Shown here: one piece after another, positions 26,542 to 34,857 of the stretch
Layout: the number at the start of each line of letters is the position of its first letter
Numbering within the stretch: the first letter of the stretch is position 1
Position numbers and translations under genes: made by a program
NCBI GenBank assembly: GCA_965224675.1
Contig: CBDDAA010000004.1
Location: 3,038,001-3,102,000, forward strand
DNA from: UBA7957 sp965224675
Lineage (GTDB): Bacteria > Pseudomonadota > Gammaproteobacteria > Granulosicoccales > Granulosicoccaceae
Length of the DNA: 64,000 nucleotides
Direction of reading: 5' to 3'
The notes under the pieces: generated by a model
Seen by the model: the letters and a program-made list of their open reading frames with translations, nothing else
Told to the model about the DNA's origin: nothing
Database searches by the model: none

Positions 26542-27438
26542 TCAGCTGGCTTTTGCACCTAAATCCACGATGGGTACCTGACCCCGTAACGCCGAATTAT
26601 CTTCCCAGGTTTGGGTTTGATCAACCCTAGGTCGCTTGACGTCTTCGAGTGATATCTTTCCGCTTTGCTCATAGAACACAATAGGGTTTTTAAACAATAC
26701 CTGTTCAATAATTTCGTCACTAAAGCCCGCAGCGCGCATTGCGTTTCCGGTTTTAGGCACCTTTAAAGGATCACTGACCCCCCAGTCTGCAGCACTGTTT
26801 ACCACCATTTTTTCTGTGCCATACTTCTGCAGCAGAACAACCATTCGCTCTTCTGACATTTTGGTATTGGGGTAGACTGAATGCGCCCGCCAACAACCCG
26901 ATTCCAGAACCAAGGGTAAAGTTTGCTCATTAAGATGATCGACCATAACCATTTCTTCATCTATGCCTGACTCTTTTATCAGGGCCAGGGTACGACGTGT
27001 ACCCTTAACTTTGTCCCGATGGGGTGTATGAATTAGAACCGGCAGGTGCTGATCAATGGCAATCTGGATCTGTTCTGCAAAAAAACGTTCCTCTTCAGGT
27101 GTGATATCATCATAACCAATCTCACCAATGCCCAAAACACTCTCCTTTGCACAATAACGCGGAAGCAGCTTCATCACTTCCTCAGCCAAGGCTATATTAT
27201 TGGCTTCCTTGGGGTTCATGCCCATCACACAATAGTGGCGAATTCCAAACTGCTCAGCACGGAAATGTTCCCAACCCACCAACAGATCAAAATAATCAAC
27301 AAAACTGCCAATCGATGTCCGTGGCTGGCCTTGCCAAAACGCTGGTTCCAGAACACCGATAACACCGGCAGCCGCCATGTTTTCGTAGTCATCTGTGGTT
27401 CTTGATACCATATGGATATGTGGGTCAAAATATTGCAT
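26542..27438 (-). CDS. eboB: EboB-type TatD-family metal-dependent hydrolase
   Basis: A 298-residue amidohydrolase-type TIM barrel. Metal ligands are seen in FDPHIHMVSRTTDDY (HxH), GIGEIGYDDITPEEERFF (Glu), LIHTPHRDKVKG and VDHLNEQT (His), with the Asp in NSAADWGVSDPLKVP. The ATG at 27438 with AGGA eight bases upstream is chosen instead of 27471. It opens the second half of the ebo cluster, and it is divergent from the cobalamin-type binding-protein gene at 27606. Substrate unknown. Confidence 0.87.
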   Translation of the reverse strand: MQYFDPHIHMVSRTTDDYENMAAAGVIGVLEPAFWQGQPRTSIGSFVDYFDLLVGWEHFRAEQFGIRHYCVMGMNPKEANNIALAEEVMKLLPRYCAKESVLGIGEIGYDDITPEEERFFAEQIQIAIDQHLPVLIHTPHRDKVKGTRRTLALIKESGIDEEMVMVDHLNEQTLPLVLESGCWRAHSVYPNTKMSEERMVVLLQKYGTEKMVVNSAADWGVSDPLKVPKTGNAMRAAGFSDEIIEQVLFKNPIVFYEQSGKISLEDVKRPRVDQTQTWEDNSALRGQVPIVDLGAKAS

Positions 27439-27605
27439 CGTCAGAATCCTGTCACTAAGGTAAATTAACAAGAGACAGGTTGCATATCCTGTACCATTGA
27501 TGGGTTAGAATTAAATGTAGTATTTCATGTTACATTAGGCTTTTAGTTCTATTAACACTATCCGATAAATTTCTATGTTATGCGCCATGCACCCCAAAAA
27601 AAGTA

Positions 27606-28406
27606 ATGTCTGATTATTATCCGAAACGAATCGTTTGTTTAACCGAAGAAACCACAGAAATGCTCTATCTTCTAGGCGAAGAGGACCGCATTGTGGGTAT
27701 CTCCGGCTATACCGTTCGCCCCCCTCGTGCGCGTAAAGAAAAGCCCAAAGTTTCTGCTTTTACGTCAGCAAAGATCGATAAAATTATCGAGCTTAAACCC
27801 GATCTCGTTCTTGGTTTCTCAGATTTACAAGCCGATATTGCCGCCGATTTAATTCGCCAAGGCATCAGTGTGCATATTTTTAATCATCGCTCTGTAGATG
27901 AGATATTTCAAATGATTCTCATATTAGGCGCTATGGTCGGTTGCCAGGCTAAAGCACAGGCTTGGGTCGATAAACACCAAATCAAAATAACCTCTATAAA
28001 AGACCAAATCGCAAGCCAGGATCAAAAACCCAAGGTCTATTTTGAGGAATGGTATGACCCCATTATCACGGGTATTCAATGGGTTTCTGAACTCATCGTT
28101 ATTGCTGGTGGGATTGAATGTTACCCCGAACTCTCAAGACAAAATCTCGCTAAAAATCGCATCATCGCTGATCCTTTAGACGTTGTTCAAAGAAACCCCG
28201 ATATCATTATTGGTTCTTGGTGTGGTCGTAAATTCCACCCCGATCAGCTTGCAAAACGTAAAGGCTGGGAAAATGTGAGCGCGGTAAAAAACGGGCAAAT
28301 ATTCGAAATCAAATCAGCCACTATTTTACAACCTGGTCCGGCAGCCCTGACCGACGGTTTGGATCAAATCAAAACCATCATCGACAACTGGCATCTAGGT
28401 TCCTGA
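27606..28406 (+). CDS. Cobalamin-type substrate-binding protein (BtuF fold) without signal peptide
   Basis: A 266-residue protein of the ABC binding-protein fold used for cobalamin and iron chelates. It starts YPKRIVCLTEETTEMLYLLGEEDRIVGISGYTV and has KIDKIIELKPDLVLGFSDLQADIAADLIRQG and a C-terminal KNGQIFEIKSATILQPGPAALTDGL. There is no N-terminal signal peptide, so it cannot be an ordinary periplasmic receptor; a cytoplasmic or unusual role is implied. RefSeq-type names for such proteins are cobalamin-binding protein. No permease or ATPase is adjacent. It lies three bases ahead of the CWC/DUF5522 gene, so the two are probably cotranscribed. Confidence 0.8.
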   Translation: MSDYYPKRIVCLTEETTEMLYLLGEEDRIVGISGYTVRPPRARKEKPKVSAFTSAKIDKIIELKPDLVLGFSDLQADIAADLIRQGISVHIFNHRSVDEIFQMILILGAMVGCQAKAQAWVDKHQIKITSIKDQIASQDQKPKVYFEEWYDPIITGIQWVSELIVIAGGIECYPELSRQNLAKNRIIADPLDVVQRNPDIIIGSWCGRKFHPDQLAKRKGWENVSAVKNGQIFEIKSATILQPGPAALTDGLDQIKTIIDNWHLGS

Positions 28407-28409
28407 AAT

Positions 28410-28784
28410 ATGGGTCATTCCCTCACTAAACACTGCGCAATCTGTAATTGCGAATTCACAGGCAGCTCAGAACAAACCGATCTATCCCACTGGTGTAACA
28501 CTTTTCCATCCATCATGTCCGAGCAATTTAACCAGCAGCAGCATTGTCAGTCCTGTCTTGCTCAATCTATTGTCCAGCGTATTAAGGCATCAATCCGATC
28601 AAACGGAATTGAAAAGGTCATTGGGATTGCCCGACCTTATTTCAATCCAGGTAACTTAATTGAGCACATTGATTACACCATTGAACAAGGTAATTACGTC
28701 TTTAGTTCATGGTATCATTTAAAACGTGGCACATGCTGTGACAGTGGCTGCCGCAACTGCCCTTATAAGGGCTTAAGAAACTGA
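28410..28784 (+). CDS. CWC-type cysteine-rich protein fused to a DUF5522 domain
   Basis: A 124-residue protein. The N-terminal half has a CAICNCEF...WC...CQSCLAQSI set of cysteines (a small zinc-binding, cysteine-rich CWC-type domain). The C-terminal half ends LIEHIDYTIEQGNYVFSSWYHLKRGTCCDSGCRNCPYKG, the DUF5522 pattern with its CC-x2-GC-x2-CPY cysteine set. The two are normally separate proteins. Function is unknown; the cysteines suggest a zinc or iron-sulfur site. It starts four bases after the binding-protein stop. Confidence 0.8.
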   Translation: MGHSLTKHCAICNCEFTGSSEQTDLSHWCNTFPSIMSEQFNQQQHCQSCLAQSIVQRIKASIRSNGIEKVIGIARPYFNPGNLIEHIDYTIEQGNYVFSSWYHLKRGTCCDSGCRNCPYKGLRN

Positions 28785-28812
28785 AAAAAGCACTCATGTT
28801 ATAAGGATAAGA

Positions 28813-29664
28813 ATGTCATCTAATTCCAAGGGCATCTTGTGGGCGCTTGTGGCAACAGCACTTTTTGCACTTTCCTCGGCCATGAGTAAAATCGCAGTGG
28901 CTGATTATCATGTGTTACAGATTTTATTTATCCGTCAGATTGTCGTATTCTTTTCCGTATTACCTTCGATTGCCAAAAGCTTTCCTGAAAACCTGAAAAC
29001 CGATTACCCATGTATACATATACTGCGCTTGTCGGGTGCTTTTGTCGCTCTATCAATGGGCATCTGGGCCGTAGCTGTCTTGCCCCTTACCACAGCTACG
29101 GTTCTGGCATTTTCACAGGTGTTTTTTGGCACACTGTTGGCAATGAAGTTTTTGCGAGAACCCATCGGGAACCATAGAATTTTAGCGGTCGTCATTGGTT
29201 TTATCGGTGTGATTATTGTAATACAACCCAAGCTAGGCGGTTTTATTGAAACAAAATCCTTTATTGCTATTCTGGCAGCTTTCGGTGCAGCTGTGGCCAT
29301 CACCAGTGTGCGCAAGCTATCTCAAACCGAGAACACAGCAACGCTGCTGGCATACCAGGCAATTTTTGTTGGATTGATGTCGGGCATTCCCATGTTCTGG
29401 CTTTGGATCACACCCGATTTTTTGGCGCTGATATTAATGCTTGGCATAGGTGTTGTCTCGACAATAGCACAATGGATTGGGATCAAGGCGCTGCGCGCTG
29501 GAGAAGCCAGTGTTATCGCTAGCATTGAATATATGAAATTGATCTACGCAGCGATCTTGGGTTATTTGTTGTTTTTGGAAATCCCCAGTGCATCCACCCT
29601 GGTTGGTGCTGTCGTAATCATCAGCTCAGCATTCTACACCTTGCGGCGTGAGAGCAGAATCTAA
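28813..29664 (+). CDS. EamA/DMT-family transporter
   Basis: A 283-residue membrane protein with ten predicted helices and an internal repeat of two EamA domains. The first is ILWALVATALFALSSAMSKIAV, and the second LAAFGAAVAITSVRKLSQTE. AAGG six bases before the ATG supports the start. Members carry small metabolites, often amino acids or purines; the substrate cannot be predicted. It follows the CWC/DUF5522 gene and may be in the same operon. Confidence 0.88.
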   Translation: MSSNSKGILWALVATALFALSSAMSKIAVADYHVLQILFIRQIVVFFSVLPSIAKSFPENLKTDYPCIHILRLSGAFVALSMGIWAVAVLPLTTATVLAFSQVFFGTLLAMKFLREPIGNHRILAVVIGFIGVIIVIQPKLGGFIETKSFIAILAAFGAAVAITSVRKLSQTENTATLLAYQAIFVGLMSGIPMFWLWITPDFLALILMLGIGVVSTIAQWIGIKALRAGEASVIASIEYMKLIYAAILGYLLFLEIPSASTLVGAVVIISSAFYTLRRESRI

Positions 29665-29795
29665 TGTAGTGTTACATACAATACGCCTGTGTAGAGTTCC
29701 TGCCCTCGTTTTCTGCTTCGTATTTGGTGGATGAAAGAAAAATAAAACACGCTAAATCCACCAATCAGCCTTCTCAAAATAATGATGCCACAGGT

Positions 29796-30536
29796 TCATA
29801 AACAGGGGTGCGGAATTCTACCGCATTTCTCGAAGTCCTCTCTGAAGAACTCTATACTTTCTCCTCGTTTGCCAAACCAACAGGTATTGTCATTTAAAAC
29901 CAGTTGCCAATGCTGTTGGTCTTGTGGCCCAGAGTCCGCAAAAACAGATGGATTGAAAACAGCGGTATTAATCCCTTTTGCCATTCGTGCAGATGTATAC
30001 AGGATATAGTCTGTGTCCACCTCGCGTGCCTGTGATCCAAATTGCTGTGACGCTGACCAATCAGCCGGATCACAGAGTATGTCTTTCCAGCAGGTATATT
30101 CAGAATTTGTGAGGTTTATAACACGGGTACTTGTCACAACTATGGAGAACAATGTGCGATGATCACGTATTGTTTCCAAAGGTCCAACCTCAAGTGGCCC
30201 TGCCTGGAATAACCATAAATAAACAGCTGTTTCAGCAAATGCACACTCTGGATCGGTAGAGGCATAAAAAATACCACGCTCCAGAGCACTGCCAAATCGT
30301 GAACCGTAATCCAGGGGTGGATATCGGAAAGGTGTAAAGAGAAGATAGGACAAACCTGAACAGTCATCCGGTACCGTTGGTTTTGACGCATCCAGTATGG
30401 ATTCCAGACGGGATTGATCAGCCGCAGAGGCTGTGATTGCTTTTGTAGCTGCGATTTCCTGAGTTTCAACAACCCGCCAAACACGGGTTCTGTGTCCGGT
30501 ATGATACTCGAACAAATTACGCTCATTCCAATGCAT
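29796..30536 (-). CDS. RES-domain toxin
   Basis: A 246-residue protein of the RES type, where a conserved Arg-Glu-Ser set forms an NAD-consuming active site. The motif areas are TRVWRVVE, ERGIFYASTDPECAFAETAVYLW (the Glu) and TDYILYTSARMAKGINTAVF. Here the start is two bases after the antitoxin gene stop, and the two form one transcription unit in the order antitoxin-toxin. Homologues (MbcT and others) deplete NAD+ when not bound. Activity of this copy is not shown by sequence alone. Confidence 0.86.
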   Translation of the reverse strand: MHWNERNLFEYHTGHRTRVWRVVETQEIAATKAITASAADQSRLESILDASKPTVPDDCSGLSYLLFTPFRYPPLDYGSRFGSALERGIFYASTDPECAFAETAVYLWLFQAGPLEVGPLETIRDHRTLFSIVVTSTRVINLTNSEYTCWKDILCDPADWSASQQFGSQAREVDTDYILYTSARMAKGINTAVFNPSVFADSGPQDQQHWQLVLNDNTCWFGKRGESIEFFREDFEKCGRIPHPCL

Positions 30537-30538
30537 GC

Positions 30539-30916
30539 CTACATTCGGCCACGCATTGCATCGAGATACCTCACAACCAATAGTATTCCTTCTATATGCT
30601 TCATCAAGTCAAGCGGTGACTGATCTTGCAAATGCCTGTTAGGTGTTTTTATCCAATGCCTTAACGATGCCTTATCACCGCCAACAATGGCATAAAGTGC
30701 CCGATATGCTCTGATTAAAAGAACAGCAAGTTCGAATGTCTTGCCTTCAGATAGTTTTGCCTGTCCGTTTTTCAGCCGCGAAACTGTCGGCTCTGAAACA
30801 CCGAGTATCAGCGCAAAATCCGCTCTCTTCAGCCCTAAAGCATCTGCTACATTGCATACTGCGTTGGTAACAATACTTTCATCTTGATTCGCTAATTGCT
30901 CCATATTTACAATCAT
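30539..30916 (-). CDS. Xre/MbcA/ParS-type antitoxin of the RES toxin
   Basis: A 125-residue antitoxin with an N-terminal Xre-like helix-turn-helix (ALGLKRADFALILGVSEPTVSRLKNG) and a C-terminal toxin-binding part (DUF2384 type: DKASLRHWIKTPNRHLQDQSPLDLM). It should neutralise the RES toxin and repress the pair's own promoter upstream of 30916. Start either 30916 (MIVNMEQ) or the MEQ four codons later (30904). Confidence 0.86.
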   Translation of the reverse strand: MIVNMEQLANQDESIVTNAVCNVADALGLKRADFALILGVSEPTVSRLKNGQAKLSEGKTFELAVLLIRAYRALYAIVGGDKASLRHWIKTPNRHLQDQSPLDLMKHIEGILLVVRYLDAMRGRM

Positions 30917-31226
30917 CTGACACTATTTATTAATTAATGTATCATTTGATACGTAAAAATCAAGGTTTATTTCTGGAAATTATCGTTTAAACAGCAAATT
31001 GCTTTCAGAAAGTACAGATTCCCACTTCAGAATACCTTATTCCACAAGGAGGTAGCTTAATAACGGAGATTGTTGTTTAAGGGACTGGTAGCTGTTGCTC
31101 TTGTCCTGCCTGATCTCACTCAAAATTTACCCTCCCAGAGGATTCAGGTAACCGGTGATGGTCTTAATTTCTGTTATTCTAGAAATACAGTTGACAAAAG
31201 CCTTACCGTTAGATAATCTGCGAAAC
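30917..31226. other. Intergenic region between antitoxin and ArsR genes
   Basis: A 310-base gap that holds the toxin-antitoxin promoter on the minus strand and the ArsR promoter on the plus strand. Besides the putative ArsR operator at 31167-31187 I see no coding or repeat structure. The ORF frame of the ArsR gene is open upstream to 31155, but the conserved protein begins at 31227. Confidence 0.45.
31167..31187 (+). promoter_or_regulatory. Putative ArsR operator (ATTTCT-N8-AGAAAT)
   Basis: An inverted repeat ATTTCT and AGAAAT separated by eight bases, which includes the ten-base motif TCTAGAAATA. The same ten bases recur at 31582-31591 ahead of the permease gene. Two copies upstream of the regulator and its partner are consistent with ArsR binding, but no binding is shown. 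Confidence 0.5.
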
Positions 31227-31529
31227 ATGAGCATTGATTTGGACTCCGCAGCCTCCCTATTACAACAAATGGGCAACAAAACCCGATTGGAAATTGTACG
31301 TTTATTGGTTCGTGCAGGGCAAACAGGTATGCCCGTCGGTAATATCCAGGATCAATTGGAAATTCCTGGATCTACATTATCACATCACCTCTCCAAACTG
31401 CGCAGCGTCGGGTTGGTAAAACAATCCAGAGTTGCAACAACACTTTATTGCTGTGTGGATTATGAATTGCTCGACGAAATTACCTCATTTCTATCGGATG
31501 AGTGCTGTATTAGTGAAAATAACCAATAA
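31227..31529 (+). CDS. ArsR-family metal or metalloid-responsive repressor
   Basis: A 100-residue winged-helix repressor that begins MSIDLDSAASLLQQMGNKTR. The recognition helix is in GSTLSHHLSKLRSVGLV. A Cys-Cys pair near the end (SDECCISENNQ) and CCVDY could be the sensor thiols. The ORF is open to 31155, but the ATG at 31227 gives the family's normal length. It lies 73 bases before a permease with which it shares a motif, as is common for ArsR-permease pairs. Confidence 0.87.
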   Translation: MSIDLDSAASLLQQMGNKTRLEIVRLLVRAGQTGMPVGNIQDQLEIPGSTLSHHLSKLRSVGLVKQSRVATTLYCCVDYELLDEITSFLSDECCISENNQ

Positions 31530-31581
31530 CGTTAGAATCTGAGAAAGTGTTACCTATTTTTTTAAATCTAATTACTATATA

Positions 31582-31591
31582 TCTAGAAATA
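31582..31591 (+). promoter_or_regulatory. Second copy of the ArsR-associated motif
   Basis: TCTAGAAATA, identical to bases 31178-31187, lies 12 bases before the probable permease start at 31603. The two copies frame the ArsR gene's promoter and the permease start, which suggests a shared operator. Confidence 0.45.
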
Positions 31592-31602
31592 TGGAATATA
31601 AA

Positions 31603-32664
31603 ATGAAAAACCTAGTTTCAAGCACTCCAATCAACCTACCCGTGCTGTTCCAGGATCGGGTTATTCAATTATTCTTAATTGCAATAGCCTTGCTCGCTAT
31701 ACTGGATACAGCACAGGTAATTCCCAGTATCCATTTTACGGCAAATGCATTCCTTGAAATGCTTCCGTTTTTCACTATAGCACTACTCATGGCCGCCGCT
31801 ACCCGGGCCTCGGGTGCTGACTCAGTTATTGCCGGTCTTTTTGATGGTAAACCTGTTATCGCAATATTCCTGGCTGCTTCTTTCGGTTCTGTTTCACCTT
31901 TTTGTTCTTGTGGTGTAATTCCTATCATTGCCGCACTATTGGCAGCGCGAGTGCCATTAGCACCCGTAATGGCCTTCTGGATCGCATCGCCCATAATAGA
32001 CCCGGAAATGTTTATTCTAACGGCAGCTGGAATAAGTGGTGAGTTTGCAGTTGCTAAAACGTTGGCTGCCTTTTTGATGGGATTATTTTCAGGATTCGTA
32101 ATCTCGTTATTCTCAGAAACAGAGATTTTCTTAAACCCACTTAAGGCAACAGCCTATAGCAGTGCTACCCAGGCTTGTGGTTTAGAAAATTGCTCAAGCA
32201 ATAAAAAACCAACTACAAAATGGGCGTTTTGGAAAGAAAAAAAACGTATTGAATTATTTAGAAATGAATTTATCAGCACCGCATCATTCCTTGGCAAATG
32301 GCTTATCGTTGCTTTTTTTGCTGAAAGCTTAATGCTTGCTTATATACCCCCAGAGGCGGTTGCATCTGCTGTTGGTGGAGACAGCTGGTACGTCATTCCA
32401 ATTGCAGCTATCATAGGAATACCTGCATACTTAAATGGTTACGCGGCTATTCCATTGGTAGGTGGATTAATCGATTTGGGCATGTCCCCCGGTGCAGCCT
32501 TGGCATTTATTACCGCAGGAGCTGTGTCTTCAATCCCTGCAGCAATGGCCGTTTTCGCGCTGTCACGTTTACCTGTTTTTATTTCGTATTTATCACTTGG
32601 GTTAGTAGGCTCGATTGCATCTGGATACATTTATCAATTTATGGTGTTAAATATTTCCAGCTAA
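31603..32664 (+). CDS. Permease of the DUF318/ArsP-like family
   Basis: An integral membrane permease of about 353 residues with roughly eight to ten helices. The hallmark FCSCGVIPIIAALLAARVPLAPVMAFW motif (a Cys-x-Cys pair in the first bundle) and the repeat in the second half (YLNGYAAIPLVGGLIDLGMSPGAALAFITAG) match the ArsP/DUF318 permease superfamily, members of which export organoarsenicals or metal ions. GGAA before the ATG at 31603 favours this start over 31591. Paired with ArsR; the substrate is not fixed by sequence. Confidence 0.86.
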   Translation: MKNLVSSTPINLPVLFQDRVIQLFLIAIALLAILDTAQVIPSIHFTANAFLEMLPFFTIALLMAAATRASGADSVIAGLFDGKPVIAIFLAASFGSVSPFCSCGVIPIIAALLAARVPLAPVMAFWIASPIIDPEMFILTAAGISGEFAVAKTLAAFLMGLFSGFVISLFSETEIFLNPLKATAYSSATQACGLENCSSNKKPTTKWAFWKEKKRIELFRNEFISTASFLGKWLIVAFFAESLMLAYIPPEAVASAVGGDSWYVIPIAAIIGIPAYLNGYAAIPLVGGLIDLGMSPGAALAFITAGAVSSIPAAMAVFALSRLPVFISYLSLGLVGSIASGYIYQFMVLNISS

Positions 32665-32852
32665 TATCAAGGAATTTTAACGATGTGCAAATCTCAGATA
32701 CAGCAATGCCCCTCTCGGTATGGATAAGAATCAAAGGTTGACATTTAAGCAAAAAAAAGTGGATTTAAATAGACTATTACAGCACCGTAAGCGCAGACGA
32801 CTATAGAGTGTTTAAAAAGGTGCTTACTGATCTACTGAAACAAGGTAATGCT

Positions 32853-33797
32853 TTACATCTTCAAGCGCAGGTTATCTACAATAGCAATGATAGAGGAATG
32901 TTGCTCCAGGCTCGCACGTTGTATTAATTTCTCTAACATTGACCGAGGAATAGTCTCACCTCGATTCTGACATTCCTGTAAAGCCTTCGCCGTATAAAAC
33001 CGCTGCTCATCCAATGCTGAGTCCAACGCATTTTCCCATTCGATCAGTGTTTCTTTTGAAACATTCTGGATAGATAAGGTTAACCAGATTGATGCCGGAA
33101 TCTCGCGCTGTGCAAAGCGCCGCTCATGCAAATAGTCATCACACATACGTGCAAGTTCAGGATTTCTACGTTTCTGCAGATTATGGATGCGGTCAATGCA
33201 CTGGTTCTGAAAAAGCAGTTTTAATACCATCTGATTAAAAGCTTCAGCGCTAAAGTGCTGCGCCGGGAAGGGATTGTGCAGGGCGAGCGAATAAAACAAA
33301 TCAGCATCATTCGTTCTTTGCGCATTTACCGCAAATAGTTTTGTTTCAGAGGTGTTATCTAACCAGTACAGCCCCGGTAGAATTGATCTTTGTTCTGATT
33401 TATCACTATAGCTATATACTTTCTGTAATAACTCAGTAGGCTTTGATGACGTATTCAGCAAAGCGGCGGCAAGCACAACAAGCCTACCAATATCAGTTAA
33501 ACTCCAGTTTACTGCAAATTGTGACTGCTCTATCACTCTCCATTTCTCATCATAAAGTGGCAGTTCAAAGTTCGTTTTTCTTTCCCCGAAAACCCGTTTC
33601 ATGGGCGCTGTCAGGCCAATGATCCGCGTTGCGTGACACTCCAGATCCTGTTGCTGTGTCACTCTGGCAATAGCCCCTAGTAACCACTGCTGTTGATCAG
33701 CGCTAAGTCGTGCCTGTAGACTAAATAACAGGATAGACAAATGAGATTCGAGTGAGTAATACGAGCGTATAGAATGTTCCGACTGCTCAACTGACAT
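32853..33797 (-). CDS. eboA: EboA-family metabolite traffic protein
   Basis: A 314-residue helical protein of the EboA type. The family core is visible in the C-terminal half: ALHNPFPAQHFSAEAFNQMVLKLLFQ, then RRNPELARMCDDYLHERRFAQREIPASIWL. It has no signal peptide. EboA is a scaffold-like protein of unknown function that co-occurs with the other ebo genes. The start overlaps the end of eboC by 11 bases, so the two are cotranscribed. It is separated from the remaining ebo genes by the 27.6-32.7 kb block. Confidence 0.88.
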   Translation of the reverse strand: MSVEQSEHSIRSYYSLESHLSILLFSLQARLSADQQQWLLGAIARVTQQQDLECHATRIIGLTAPMKRVFGERKTNFELPLYDEKWRVIEQSQFAVNWSLTDIGRLVVLAAALLNTSSKPTELLQKVYSYSDKSEQRSILPGLYWLDNTSETKLFAVNAQRTNDADLFYSLALHNPFPAQHFSAEAFNQMVLKLLFQNQCIDRIHNLQKRRNPELARMCDDYLHERRFAQREIPASIWLTLSIQNVSKETLIEWENALDSALDEQRFYTAKALQECQNRGETIPRSMLEKLIQRASLEQHSSIIAIVDNLRLKM

Positions 33798-34677
33798 AAA
33801 GTTTTCTCCCCAGCATTCGACCTGCCACTAATAGAAGCAATACACACGCCGCCACCACATAGTATGCAAATATCATCAATACAGTAGCATCCATGATAAT
33901 TACAGCCATCACCAATTGACCCACAGCGTACTGAACTGTGTCAGGTCGCATAGCTTGCCAGACAGGCTTTATTACAATAACAAAGTATATGGATACTGCT
34001 GACACCAACAACAAAGCGAAGCCTGGGTTACTGGCATAAGCAAAGACCATATAAATGAGGATAAATAAGGTCAGCAGGAAAAATACAATGGCTTGATACA
34101 ACACTGTACGTGAGACATTAGCTGTTTCAGCATTTGCAAGTAGTGTTAAACCACTTACATATAACATTAGCGGAAGCGGTAACAGCATAGTGGTAAGCCC
34201 CATTGGGATCAAAACCAGTGCAAGAGACCAATTTAAGTAACGGCAAAATCCCATGACCAGCGCTGCAGGCACTGCTGATAAAACCTTGCTGTCATACAAT
34301 ACAATCACTATCACCAGCAGTAAAGCTACAGCACTGGTTTTAGTGCTGATACTAAGAGATACAAGCAGACCCAGCAGCAGCAGACCAATACTAATCAACC
34401 ATGCCTGTGAAAGCCGCAATCGCCCGCCAGGCAGAGGACGATTGCGGCGGTGCAAACGATCATCGTGATAGTCAAAACAATCATTCAAACCCATTCCAGC
34501 GTAATACAGGCACAAACTGACTACCATCAGCTTCAGCAATACAGGCCATTGAATTTGACCGCCAGTACTGAGGAAATAGGCTGCGATAATATTTGAGGCA
34601 GCACTAAAACCGGCGGGTAATCGAATCAACTGAGCAATTTCTTTCATTGTAAGCAGACTGGTAATAATCTGAATCAA
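33787..34677 (-). CDS. eboC: EboC-type UbiA-family prenyltransferase
   Basis: A 296-residue integral membrane prenyltransferase with about eight helices. The first Asp-rich motif is GLNDCFDYHDDRLHRRNRPLPGG, typical of UbiA-type enzymes that attach an isoprenoid to an acceptor; the second is less clear (FALLLVSAVSIYFVIVIKPV). The start may be 34677 or the MKEIAQLIRLPAGFSA at 34647, which is a better family match. It is the first gene of the ebo cluster in transcription order. Acceptor and prenyl donor unknown. Confidence 0.86.
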   Translation of the reverse strand: MIQIITSLLTMKEIAQLIRLPAGFSAASNIIAAYFLSTGGQIQWPVLLKLMVVSLCLYYAGMGLNDCFDYHDDRLHRRNRPLPGGRLRLSQAWLISIGLLLLGLLVSLSISTKTSAVALLLVIVIVLYDSKVLSAVPAALVMGFCRYLNWSLALVLIPMGLTTMLLPLPLMLYVSGLTLLANAETANVSRTVLYQAIVFFLLTLFILIYMVFAYASNPGFALLLVSAVSIYFVIVIKPVWQAMRPDTVQYAVGQLVMAVIIMDATVLMIFAYYVVAACVLLLLVAGRMLGRKLYVS

Positions 34678-34857
34678 TGTGCGTAATTCGTGCCAGAAAA
34701 GAAAAGAATCCGTATTAAATTGAGACTCGCCTGGCAGATTACCAAGGCGGGGCGTCTACACAATCCAGAGGCGACTGTACTACTCGATTGTGAGACATGT
34801 TTCCTGGGTGCGGTAATGTAAAGCGTTTAAAAATCAGGTGATTAAGGCATCAATCCA

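Noticed and set aside
29665..29795. Possible relic of the MITE-like element near TGTAGTGTTACATACAATAC
   Set aside because: The resemblance to the 22-base end is partial and there is no matching second end, so it may be chance.
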